A stretch of DNA of 64,000 nt from Camellia lanceoleosa (Eukaryota > Streptophyta > Magnoliopsida > Ericales > Theaceae), in contig CM045763.1 in assembly GCA_025200525.1 (NCBI GenBank), forward strand, positions 57,677,530 to 57,741,529, read 5' to 3'. Below are positions 1-10,381 of this stretch, piece after piece (position 1 is the stretch's first letter; the number at the start of each line of letters is the position of its first letter). A program made the position numbers and the translations under genes. The notes under the pieces are model-generated. The model saw only the letters and a program-made list of their open reading frames with translations, did no database searches and was not told where the DNA came from.

Positions 1-591
1 AACTTTAAATCAATGCATGACTCATGAATCATGCTAGATCATGCAATGCGATTAGATTAACATAAAGAACAACAAGAGTAGATCAATAATCTAACCTCAA
101 AACACGGATCTAACGGTTCAAACTCTAAAGATCAAGATTGGGATCTAGCTCTCTCACTCTAAACCTCCCTTCCTCTTCCTAGAGCTTCTCTCTCTCACAA
201 TGTAAAAGGTATGACACAAAATGACATGGGTTCTCAGCTAGTACCTGACTTAACCCTCTGCTGGGACACGTGGCAACGTCTAGTTGGGTTTCCTCAAAAA
301 GGTGGCAGAATGACAAGACAAAAGTATGACAAGGTGTGTATAACAAGCAAGGTGACAAGGGCACTCTAACAAGGTAATGATCTCGGATTAGGACATAGGC
401 TTCGGCAAGAAGGTTTCAATGATCTCGGTTAGGAAGGACAACACTTGACCTAGCTGTGCCACACCTCAGTCTAGGTCATACCAATCCAGGAACAAGATCA
501 CTAGGTGCAAGGATCAATGATGTTGGTTACCTAGATGATAACATCTCAGCTAATATGCCAGGGTGAAGGTGGAGGTCAACCAAAGTGGTTC
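1..591 (-). repeat. LTR family B fragment, left part, split by a Ty3 insertion
   Basis: This stretch matches, in order and orientation, the 27450-28090 part of the solo LTR at 25708-28309. Both share the 'aaatcaatgcatg' opening, the 'agagcttctctc' segment and the closing 'ggtggaggtcaaccaaag'. The match stops at 591, where the Tekay LTR starts, and resumes at 9187. No coding capacity is seen; the short minus-strand reading frame is LTR sequence. The minus orientation is inferred from the family's ends. Confidence 0.8.
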
Positions 592-2681
592 TGTAACGCC
601 CTCATAAAAGCAACATTAAACCCATCAATATAGATATGCAATGATATATAAAATGTCCCCATATTTCTATTCATCAGAGTAATTCATTACAAAAAGCATA
701 ACATGTTAACAATAAAAGCAAATGCCCTAAGGGCTTACAACTTTCCAAGTTAACACTTGGTTACAAAAAAAAGTATTAACTCAATTACACATTAAGCCCT
801 TGGCTTGAAACTACATGTGATACATCAAAAGAAAACAACACCAAAAAGTCTGTCAGCCGCTAGCCTCTCAAGCTAAGTTCTTAGAGGTGGCATGCTACAT
901 GTACCTGAAAATGATATTTCCATATAGGGTGAGCCACAGCCCAGTAGAAATACACTAAACCAGCTATGAACAGTGACTAAAAGATTAGCAGTTGATAGAT
1001 GGCCAACACTACTACATCCACAAATATTACCTTACAGTTCCATGACATACAAGTCCATGTTACAATTCATTTTCCATTTCTTTCAATTCTCAATTTATAA
1101 CCATAGCTCAGAACCTAGCCAACAACTTATATGAGGCAGTAACTCATGTTAAACATTTTCCTATTTCATAATAGACAAGCATACTAGCTATATCAACACT
1201 TCCATAGATATGCATAAAAGCAATATCACACTTTCCAAGACAAGCATATGAGCTGTGTCAGCACATCACTAGATAAGCATATGAGCTATATCTACGGAGT
1301 CCATCCCCTATCTCCTCCCAAACAACATCCGGTTTAGAGGTCCATCCCCTATCATCCCCTAAACCGTGAAGTACATCCCCTATCTTCTCCAACACAACAC
1401 AATGCATATAAACAATAATTATACACATCACCAATCAATACATAAAGTTAATGTATTCTTTCAAATGTCATAATCAATGACACATTCCATTGATTAGTTT
1501 CCGTTTGCCTAATCATCATGCATTGTCTACAACAATCAAGACTATCCTCCACCGATAGCCCAAAACAGTTATTTCTAAATAGAAAATAAATGCACAAAAT
1601 GGATAATATATCAACATTTCAATTCAGTGAGTGATAAACAATCCAACTACACCCTTTAATCCCATGCACTCCCAATCTCAACATTTCCCATTCAATTCCT
1701 CATTTCTCTCAATTAATTATACCAATTAATTAATCAATGTGATTAGGGCATTTTCCATAACTAACATTACAACCCTTAAGGTTCCATTTTCATCAATGTC
1801 TTAACATAAATTCCATCTCCCTATACCAAACATGCCTCTAGGTTTATTATAAATAAAAACCCTAACTTTTGTAAAATTACACAAAGGCCCAAACTTTCTC
1901 AAAATTACACAACAACACCCAACATATCAAAATGCTAAAATTGAAAGACAAAATCCATAAGGAGGAGTAGGATATCCCTACCTCAAAAGATGGAACCCAA
2001 CGAAGAAGGTGAAGAAAACGGAAATGCTCCAAATCGCAAATTTGTCGGATCAAAGGATAGCCCTCGACGATCAACAACTTTTTTGTGAAGGCTAAAGATG
2101 AGTAAATCACTCATACTAGATCAATACCTAGAGAGAAGGTAGAGTTCTAGAGTGAGAAGCTCAACAATGGTGTTTTTGGAAAAGTATGAGAGAGAAGAGA
2201 ATGTGAAAAAGTGATTTAAAATGTCAAAACACGGAGCTTTAAACCAGTCGCCCTGCTTGAGCGTGGGAACCCCCGCTCGAGCGTCACTCACAGACTCCCG
2301 CTCGAGTGCCCAACCCTTCGCTCGAGCGTCGGATGCACACTCCCAACACTTTTGCAGACAGGTTCCTCGCTCGAGCGCTCAACTCCCCGCCCGAGCAGCA
2401 CACACAAACTTCCGCTCGAGCGGCCAATTCCACGCTCGAGCGTCCAACACTACACAGGAATTACTGGATAGGTATAATCCCCGCTCGAGCGGACAAGCCA
2501 AAATCTGGGCAACTAGACTTGGTTCCTAAGCTCAATTAACCTATTCCAAACCTGCCTAACACATCCTATAACTCAAATACAAAGTAGGAAAAGATGTAAA
2601 CAAGATAATAATTAACTACTAACATCCACGGACACACGTCCGAATCACTGTACAACAAGGGGTAAACCCGGGATCGCTATA
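592..2681 (-). repeat. 3' LTR of the Tekay element (full length)
   Basis: It starts (plus strand) TGTAACGCCC and ends CGCTATA. On the element's own strand it therefore begins TATAGCG and ends GCGTTACA. These unusual ends, not TG...CA, are confirmed by the solo LTR at 10382-12677, which has the same ends flanked by a perfect GACAA duplication. Length is 2,090 bp. It contains a CTCGAG-rich array at about 2254-2500 and lies directly against the polypurine tract. Confidence 0.9.
2254..2500. repeat. CGCTCGAGCG palindrome array in the 3' LTR
   Basis: About ten irregularly spaced copies of a self-complementary decamer, CGCTCGAGCG or near variants, separated by 10-30 bp of diverse spacer. The same array occurs in both solo LTRs of this family (about 10560-10830 and 28700-29010). 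Reading frames here give Arg-Ser-Ser/Ala-Arg-Ala peptides that simply restate the repeat, so they are not treated as genes. The array lies in the 5' (U3) part of the LTR. Confidence 0.85.
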
Positions 2682-2694
2682 ACCTCCCCCCCTT
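2682..2694 (-). promoter_or_regulatory. Polypurine tract
   Basis: On the minus strand this reads AAGGGGGGGAGGT and abuts the 5' edge of the 3' LTR. In LTR retrotransposons this purine run primes plus-strand DNA synthesis. Position and composition both fit. Confidence 0.8.
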
Positions 2695-3094
2695 AGAGAA
2701 TTTCGTCCTCGAAATTAAGAACAAGTTTTCGAAAACAAGTTTTTTCTCCATTTTAAACAATGTTACAATTCAACATTAAACAACTTGACCCATTACCGGC
2801 CATTTCATCTCTTATCAAGAGGCATCTCACAACAATTACATTTCAACATGTATTCCCCTTCCTTTTCAACCATTTTCAACACACATGGTTCACAATTTCA
2901 TATCATAATCAATTTTCATGATACATCTCCAGTTCTATAATATAGCCAATATATGCAATATTACAATCAACTTCCATATCAAGGCAAGTTCTACAATATT
3001 TCCATAACCAAAACATTCACAATGTTTTACAACTTAAGACATATTTAATGATCTTAAAGTTCAACAATACAACAATATATAACATATGTTCAAA

Positions 3095-4517
3095 CATCCA
3101 CAAATCGGTCCGGATATTTCTCTCGGACCTCCAACTCACGTTCCCAAGTGGCCTCCTTCACTCCGTGATGTTTCCACAAAACCTTTACCAAAGGAATGGT
3201 CTTGCCACGCAGGACTTGATCCTGCCTATCCAAGACCCGAACCGGTCTCTCCTCATACGAGGCATCCTCATCTACCTCTAAGTCGGTCTAATCCAATACA
3301 TGTGATGGATCCGGCTCATACTTCCGAAGCATACTCACATGAAACACGTCATGAACTCCGGACAACTGTGGCGGCAAAGCTAAACTATAAGCGACTTCGC
3401 CAATCCTCTCAAGGATCTCAAAAGGACCAATAAACCGAGGGGACAACTTCCCACTCTTTCCGAACCTCATTAATCCCCGCCTGGGTGATATCTTCAGAAA
3501 GACATGATCACCCATCTCAAACACCAACGGTCTCCTCCTACGGTCAGCATACGATTTCTGACGACTCTGGGCTGTAACAAGCCTCCTACGGATAAGCTCA
3601 ACTTTCTTCGTCGTCTCCCTAACCAACTCCGAACCCTACAAAGGTGCATCACCCACCTCGGCCCAACAAACCGGAGACCTACAAGGTCGGCCATACAAGG
3701 CCTCAAACGGTGCCATACTGATACTAGACTGAAAGTTGTTGTTGTAGGCGAACTCCACCAATGGTAAGTGCCTCTCCCACGTTCCACTAAAGTCAAGGAC
3801 ACAACCCCGAAGCATATCCTCAAGGATCTGAATAGTACGCTCGGACTGTCCGTCAGTCTGAGGATGATAAGCTGTACTAAAGGTCAACTTAGTGCCCAAG
3901 GCACTCTGCAAACTCTACCACAACCTAGCAGTAAAACGAGGATCTCTATCTGAGATGATCGTCACTGGGACCCCGTGTAACCTCACTGTGTCCCAAATAT
4001 ACAAGTCGGCAAGATGATCTACCGAATCCCTCACGCGCATAGGAATGAAGTGCGCCGCCTTAGTCAACCGGTCTACAACCACCCAAATTGCATCATTACC
4101 CCGCTGAGTCCTCGGAAGACCTACAACGAAGTCCATAGTGACATGCTCCCACTTCCACTCGACAATAGGCAAGGGTTGTAACAAACCCACTGGCCTCTAA
4201 TGCTCGGCCTTCACTTACTGACAAGTAAGGCACTTAGACACGAAAACTGCCACGTCTCTCTTTATACCCCGCCACCAAAACTGGCGACCCAAATCCCGAT
4301 ACATCTTAGTACCCCCCGGATGCACCGCAGGGCACGAATGATGGAACTCTCGGAGTACTTCCTCTCGGCAAGACTCCGGCACAAACAAACGGTCTCGATA
4401 TCTCACACTCAGGTCGGGATACACCGTCAAACCCTTCTCAACTTTCCCACTGGAGATCTTCTCTCGGAGGGACTCTACCTCAAGGTCACCCCTCTGTGCC
4501 TCTAACACTCGAGTCAC
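3095..4517 (-). pseudogene. Integrase with C-terminal chromodomain (Tekay element)
   Basis: Integrase joins retroelement cDNA to the chromosome. From right to left are an HHCC zinc domain (HHS..HPGG...CLTC, about 4215-4370), a catalytic core with Asp in MDFVVGLPR, Asp in ISDRDPRF and Glu in DGQSERT (3640-4190), a GPY/F-type segment (KLSPRFIGPFEIL, near 3440) and a degenerate chromodomain with VLWKHHG and ATWERE (about 3095-3290). The DDE triad is still present, but stops after CLTCQ, after FTARLW and before the chromodomain, plus small gaps, break the reading frame. The chromodomain is the basis for calling it a chromovirus, a group that often targets heterochromatin. Confidence 0.88.
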
Positions 4518-4610
4518 AAGTGTAGGCTACGCAACAATAGAAAACAAGGCCACAGCCTCCACAGATTCGTTCAGATGCAAATCGAACTCACCAAGTGCCC
4601 CCAACATTCC

Positions 4611-5204
4611 TCACTCCCGGATGGCTATACAAGCTACATCACCTATGGATTTTCTGCTAAGGGCATCGGCCACAACATTGGCCTTCCCCGGATGATAATA
4701 CAACTCGAAGTCGTAATCCTCAATAAACCCCATCCATCTCCTCTGCCTCAAGTTCAAGTCCTTCTGTGAAAACAGATATTTCAGACTCTTGTGATCCGAG
4801 AACACCTCGAATCTCTCGCCATAAAGGTAGTGCCTCCAGATTTTCAAGGCAAAGATCACCGCTGCTAACTCTTGGTCATGGGTAGGGTAATTCTTCTCAT
4901 GAATCTTCAACTGACGTGAGCCATAAGCTACCACTTTCCCCCCTTGCATCAACACACAACCCAAACCCTCCCGTGAGGCGTCACAATAAACCGCATAACC
5001 CAACCCTCTCTCCGGAATAATCAAGACTGGAGCGGTGGTCAATCTAACTTTCAATTCCTGGAACGACTTTTCACAAGTCTCACTCCATACAAATTTGACT
5101 CCCTTCCGAGTCGGTCTAGTCAACGGTGAAGCTAACCTGGAGAAATCCTTCACAAACCGACGGTAATACCCAGCTAACCCCGTAAAATCTGCGAATCTCA
5201 ACAC
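4611..5204 (-). pseudogene. RNase H domain (Tekay element)
   Basis: The translation has the reverse-transcriptase connection ([16 protein letters not shown]) followed by Ty3-type RNase H signatures: [47 protein letters not shown] and ADALSRK. This domain removes RNA from the RNA:DNA hybrid. The block is open for 197 codons but is separated from the RT block by a stop near 5207 and from integrase by further stops, so it cannot be made as part of an intact polyprotein. Confidence 0.9.
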
Positions 5205-5219
5205 ACTCTAGGGTCAGGC

Positions 5220-6135
5220 CTAATCTTGCACTGCCTCAGTCTTGGATGTATCAACAGACACCCCTTCCCCGGATACCACATGGCCTAAGAACTTGACTTC
5301 CTCTAGCCAAAACTCACACTTCCCAAATTTGGCATACAGCCTATGGGCTCTAAGTAACTCAAGCACCACTCTCAGGTGTTCCTCATGCTCCTTCTCATAA
5401 GGCGAATAGATAAGAATGTCGTCCACGAAAACAACCACAAAGCGATCCAAGAATTCCCGGAAGATCCGGTTCATCAAGTCTATAAAGACTGCCGATGCGT
5501 TGGTAAGCCCAAATGGCATCACCAGAAACTCATAATGGCCATACTACGTACGGAATGCCGTCTTCGGAATATCCTCCTCCCTGACCCTTAACTGGTGGTA
5601 ACCCGATCTCAAGTCTATCTTAGAGAAACAACGGGAACCCTTTCAACTGGTCAAACAAATCATCTATACGGGGCATAGGGTACTTATTCTTGACTGTAGC
5701 CCGATTCAACTTCCGATAATCGATACAAAGTCTCAAGGCACCATCTTTCTTCTTAGCAAAGAGGGCCGGTGCTCCCCACGGTGAAACACTAGAGCGAACA
5801 AAGCCCTTATCTAGCAGTTCTTGGAGCTGAACTTTCAACTCAACCAACTCTGCTGGAGCAAAACGGTAAGGTGCCATGGAAATCAGCGCCGTGCCGGGCA
5901 CTAGATCAATAGAGAACTCTATTTCTCGATGAGGTGGTAAATCTACGAGGTTCTCGGGAAAAACATCCGAATATTCACAAACCACCCTTGGCAGTACACT
6001 CTGGGTCTCATCACACTCACCACTCTCAAAGCTAGCAAGTAGACCCCTAAGCTCACCCCGCCCTCGCGGATCATACGCCGATGGCAACACACTACCAACC
6101 CGGTCCCCCAAGAAATGGAAACACTCCCCGCTCAC
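5220..6135 (-). pseudogene. Reverse transcriptase domain (Tekay element)
   Basis: The 5620-6135 part carries the entry to the RT domain: [35 protein letters not shown] and [11 protein letters not shown]. The 5220-5522 part carries PFGLTNA and the catalytic motif FVDDILIYS, then [17 protein letters not shown]. Between the two (5523-5619) the frame is lost through stops and a frameshift. The catalytic Asp pair is intact, so decay is by frame disruption. Confidence 0.92.
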
Positions 6136-6153
6136 GATACAACAAGTGACCCT

Positions 6154-6468
6154 CTAGCGGTAGCAATCAATAGCTGCCCGGTATGACGATAACCAGTCCA
6201 TACCCAAAATAACATCAAAGCCCTTCATGGGCATAACTACGAAAGGAAACGGAAGCCTATGGTCGGCGACCTCTATATCACAACCTCTACATCCGTGTTT
6301 CAAAATCAATTCACCCCCGAGAGGTGACACAACACATATAGGAGATGCTAATAGTGCTAACTCCAACTCCAGCACAGATGCAAATGCAGCAGATACAAAA
6401 GAATGAGACGTACCCGTATCAATCAATACACTAGCAACCGAGTTGCAAAACAGAAAGGTACCTCTCAC
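6154..6468 (-). pseudogene. Retropepsin-like aspartic protease domain (Tekay element)
   Basis: The segment VLIDTGTSHSFVS holds the active-site D-T/S-G motif, and DVILGMDWLSSYRA is the conserved plant Ty3 protease tail. This domain cleaves the gag-pol polyprotein. A stop (CYR followed by a stop) cuts it off from the RT part, and another precedes it after gag. Confidence 0.87.
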
Positions 6469-7705
6469 TACTGATGGAGCCAGATTAGGTCCTCTGGTAA
6501 CGCAGATACAGCGCTCAGAGGCCCCTGATCCACCTGCTCACCCCTAAGAGCAAACGACTGATGCACAGACTGGAAAGACGAAGCTCCCGAGTTGGCCCTC
6601 GAGGCCTGCATAGACTGAGCTGGCTGATAACTCTGCGTCTGACTAGAACCAGACGCCCCTAAAGTGGCACTCAACTGTGGGCAAAACCTCTTTAGGTGCC
6701 CAAACTGTCCACACTGATAACAAGACAAAGGTGCCTCGCCTCGACTCGCCCCGAGGTCTGAAGAAGAAGAAGCATTGACCCTCCCTTCGCAGTAAATCAA
6801 GACTTGTAACCCAACTGGCCACATGCAAAACAAGTCAAACCTCCCTAACTACCTCTCCCAGAGCCTGCACTCGGTACCGGAAAAGTCGATCTAGCCAAAC
6901 CACCTTGAGACTGCTGGGGGTTAAAACCCTTCTATCTCCTGCCATCACCCTGGCCCTCTTGGCTCCTCTTGGAACCATGCTGCTTCTCATCATTCTCCTC
7001 CTGCATCATAATTTCCATATGAGCAACCGCATCTACCAGATGTCTATACTCTCGGATGTAAGACCCACCAACTCTCAACTTGAGGCCTCACCTCAACTTC
7101 CGCTCAAACTCATAGCAACGACGTTCCTCGGACGCCACTAGTTCAGGTGCAAACTTGGACAAGCTAGTAAAAGTAGCCTCAAATTCGGCCACATCGACAA
7201 ACCTGTCATGGTTTAAACCGATCCTCGGTTTCCCTAGCAACCGCAGATAAAAACCTCCCGAAAGCCTCTACAAAGCACCCCATGCACCTCCCACACGGGC
7301 CTTCACATACTTCCTCCTTTGACCCCTATCCTCCTTTAGCTGGAAAGATGCCAAGGTCACCTTTAGAGTCCCATCCTCGTTGCCAAGCATCTCGAATGTC
7401 TTCTCCATCTGTTCCAACCACTCGTCAGCCTTAAGTGGCTCTTTCGGATCTCCAATAAATTCGTCCGAGTTAGACCGGAAAAATTCCCTCTTCAAGAAAG
7501 AAGGCCCTGCCTCTGCAACCTGATGCTTAGCTCTGAGAATAGTCAAAGCTCCCGCTATCTCTCAGGCCAAGGCACTCATAGCCTACTGACCCACTGGCTC
7601 GGCCACATTGGCCTGACCAACTCCCTCCTGCATTTCCGGAACGTCATCCGGTAAAGGTGCCTCCTGCCTCCTAGACCTACCACGCCTACCACCTCGTCCT
7701 GACAT
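6468..7705 (-). pseudogene. gag region with CCHC zinc knuckle (Tekay element)
   Basis: The likely start ATG is at 7705 (MSGRGGRRGRSRRQ), a basic N-terminus usual for plant Ty3 gag. The central block 7268-7546 includes FIGDPKEPLKADEWLEQMEK, the conserved gag helix region. Near 6700 a zinc knuckle CYQCGQFGHLKRFC fits C-X2-C-X4-H-X4-C, which packages RNA. Stops lie after EPVGQ, after MSALA, and repeatedly around 6840-7260, so this is a relic. No separate envelope-like gene is present. Confidence 0.85.
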
Positions 7706-8091
7706 CCTATTAAAGGTAACAAAGACGTTAGCACATTCATAAATGTGCCGAAACTAAACACTCACGTCCTAATGCATGGACAACTGTAATTCACTCTACG
7801 TAAGTACATAAACACATAAGCACTTACGAATTTCATTTCCGGATAATGATAGTCCCGAGGCGTTACTAGAGTTCCGGTTAGAAACAGCATTGATCAAGTG
7901 CTTTTCCAACAAGACTCCCAGGAACCCAAGGATCCAATCAACATCCTAGAAATTAAATCCCATATCCAAATAGTCACATAAACATGCTATCACATAAACA
8001 CATTACATTACACTTAAGTCTCTAACAAGCGAGACAAACCCATTGTGATACTAATCACTTCCCACGTACCCAAAGTATTCGAACCCAGTAC

Positions 8092-8103
8092 GCTCTGATA
8101 CCA
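8092..8103 (-). promoter_or_regulatory. Primer-binding site (tRNA-iMet type)
   Basis: The minus strand reads TGGTATCAGAGC, the classic plant retroelement site complementary to the 3' end of initiator methionine tRNA. It begins three bases after the inner end of the 5' LTR. Confidence 0.92.
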
Positions 8104-8106
8104 AGT

Positions 8107-9186
8107 TGTAACGCCCTCATAAAAGCAACATTAAACCCATCAATATAGATATGCAATGATATATAAAATGTCCCCATCTTTCTATTCATCAGAGTAATTC
8201 ATTACAAAAAGCATAACATGTTAACAACAAAAGCAAATGCCCTAAGGGCTTACAACTTTCCAAGTTAACACTTGGTTACAAAAAAGAGTATTAACTCAAT
8301 TATACATTAAGCCCTTGGCTTGAAACTACATGTGATACATCAAAAGAAAACAACACCAAAAAGTCTATCAGCCACTAGCCTCCCAAGCTAAGTTCTTGGA
8401 AGTGGCATGCTACATGTACCTGAAAATGATATTTCCATATAGGGTGAGCCACAGCCCAGTAGAAATACACTAAACCAGCTATGAACAGTGACTAAAAGAT
8501 TAGCAGTTGATAGATGGCCAGCACTACTACATCCACAAATATTACCTTACAGTTCCATGACATACAAGTCCATGCTACAATTCATTTTCCATTTCTTTCA
8601 ATTCTCAATTTATAACCATGGCTCAGAACCTGGCCAATAACTTATATGAGGCAGTAACTCATGTTAAACATTTTCCCATTTCATAATAGACAAGCATACT
8701 AGCTATATCAATACTTCCATAGATATGCATAAAAGCAACACCACACTTTCCAAGACAAGCATATGAGCTGTGTCAGCACATCACTAGATAAGCATATGAG
8801 CTATATCTACAGAGTCCATCCCCTATTTCCTCCCAAACAACATCCGGTTTAGAGGTCCATCCTCTATCATCCTTTAAACCGTGGAGTACATCTCCTATCT
8901 TCTCCAACACAACACAATGCATATAAACAATAATTATACACATCACCAATCAATACATAGAGTTAATGTATTCTTTCAAATGTCATACTCAATGACACAT
9001 TCCATTGATTAGTTTCCGTTTGCTTAATCATCATGCATTATCTACAACAATCAAGACTATCCTCCACCGAGAGCCTAAAGTAGTTATTTCTAAATAGAAA
9101 ATAAATGCACAAAATGGATCATATATCAACATTTCAATTCGATGAGTGATAAACAATCCAACTACACCCTTTAATCCCATGCATTC
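8107..9186 (-). repeat. 5' LTR of the Tekay element, truncated
   Basis: It aligns with the 3' LTR from its inner end (TGTAACGCCC at 8107) with scattered substitutions. At 'cccatgcattcc' the match ends abruptly and LTR-B sequence (aagatagtcctagg) takes over. About 1 kb of the LTR is missing: its 5' half, including the CTCGAG array and presumably the promoter. The break point shares 'ttcc' with the host LTR. Confidence 0.85.
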
Positions 9187-9409
9187 CAAGATAGTCCTAG
9201 GTATAAGAGGTTCAAGGGTGACCTAGGCTTAACACACCAAGCAAGGAACAAAGCATACAAACAATACTCAAGCAAATCACATAAGTACAAAACAAGACAG
9301 GGACCTTTACTTAGGCAAAACAAGTCAAAATCTGCAAATGCAAGCTTAACAAGGCAAAATCATGTAGATGCACATGAACATGGCTAAGACGAGGATGAGG
9401 GTCATTACA
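9187..9409 (-). repeat. LTR family B fragment, right part
   Basis: It continues the LTR-B copy interrupted at 591 and matches 28093-28309 of the intronic solo LTR (tcctaggt..aagaggttcaa, aacaaggaacaaagcat, agacaaaatcat). It ends gggtcattaca, comparable to gagggtaca there. Confidence 0.75.
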
Positions 9410-9410
9410 A

Positions 9411-9795
9411 CGGGACTCCCGGTTTGAAAACTAAGTCAAAAAATGTATTTTTCTAGCACTTAAGCTTGAAAATAGGCCACCTGGGGCCAAAATCGTGTTA
9501 CAGCCATGAGAAGGTCCAGGGAACACTTTGAACACCTCGGGAGAGACCAATGTAAGTTGTGAAAACTTACGGAACTAACATGGGACTCCCAGTTTGAAAA
9601 CTAAGTTGAAAAATGTATTTTTCCAACACTTAATCTTGAAAATAGGCCATCGGGGACCAAAATCGTGTAGCAGCCACGAGAAGGCTTAGGAAACACCCTG
9701 AACATCTCGGGAGGGACCAATGTTAGTTGGGGAAGCTTACGGAACTAGCACATGACTCCCGGTTTGAAAACTAAGTCAAAAAATGCATGTTAAAT
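9411..9795. repeat. 170-bp tandem repeat, about 2.3 copies
   Basis: The landmark 'gactcccggtttgaaaacta' recurs at about 9413, 9583 and 9753, a regular 170-bp step with modest divergence between units (cggggaccaaaatcgtgt, ctcgggag.gaccaatgt). It starts right after the LTR-B end. It could be an internal repeat of that element or a local satellite-like array. No reading frame was recognised. Confidence 0.85.
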
Positions 9796-10149
9796 TGTAT
9801 ATTTGATTAATAAGATAATAATTGTCTAACTTACATTCTTTTTTTTTTTTCTTTTTTTTGTTATGTTGCAGATTCGAGATTAGATATGGACGTGTTTGGT
9901 AATCTGGCGAGCAGAAACTTGCTCATTTTGTGTTTTTGTTCATATTACCTTACATGTATTTTGGTTGAGTTGTAAATTTTATATTTTTGTGGGTATTACA
10001 GGACATGTTTGGTAATCCGCACTTGATATTATTTTTGTGGATATTAGTAGACATGTTTTTTTTTTTGGATATTTGGCAACAAAATGCTTTTTTGTCATTA
10101 AAGAATTTTCTTTTGTGCTCATTTTAGTGAAGAATTTTTTTGTCACCTT
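9796..10149. other. AT/T-rich segment, probably CACTA interior
   Basis: No gene is seen. It contains T-runs, an acceptor-like 'ttgttatgttgcag' at about 9860, then 'attagatatggacgtgtttggtaa', plausibly a decayed last exon of the CACTA element that ends at 12799. This assignment is inference from position only. Confidence 0.35.
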
Positions 10150-10381
10150 AATCTATATTATTGGTGAGGATAAATTTCGTCACTAAAACTTCTATCTTCA
10201 TATTTGGTGACGAAATATTTCGTCGCCAAAACAATTAAAATAAAATATTATCTTATTCTAGTGACGAAATTGATGTTATAGAAGACGAAAAATGCAACAT
10301 TTAGAGATGAAAATTTTCGTCACCAAAAATGAAAAATAGGCGACGAAACGATTTTTCGTCACCAGGCACTTTCAGTGACAA

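Larger units (their letters stand above)
592..9186 (-). mobile_element. Degenerate Ty3/gypsy element (Tekay/Del-like chromovirus), LTR family A
   Basis: Reading on the minus strand, the order is truncated 5' LTR, tRNA-iMet primer-binding site, gag with zinc knuckle, aspartic protease, reverse transcriptase, RNase H, integrase with chromodomain, polypurine tract and full 3' LTR. That order is the Ty3/gypsy order, and the GPY/F-plus-chromodomain tail of the integrase points to the chromovirus branch, most like Tekay/Del. The polyprotein is broken by many stops and frameshifts. It sits inside an older LTR-B copy. The right-hand (5') LTR lacks its outer half, so no TSD can be read on that side. 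Confidence 0.93.

Noticed and set aside
2221..2539. Overlapping plus-strand frames rich in Arg-Ser-Ser and Ala-Arg-Ala
   Set aside because: They are translations of the CTCGAG palindrome array inside the LTR; the same peptides appear on both strands and in the other two LTRs.
3086..4769. Plus-strand frames of 60-115 codons opposite integrase and RNase H
   Set aside because: Antisense shadows of the minus-strand retroelement polyprotein.
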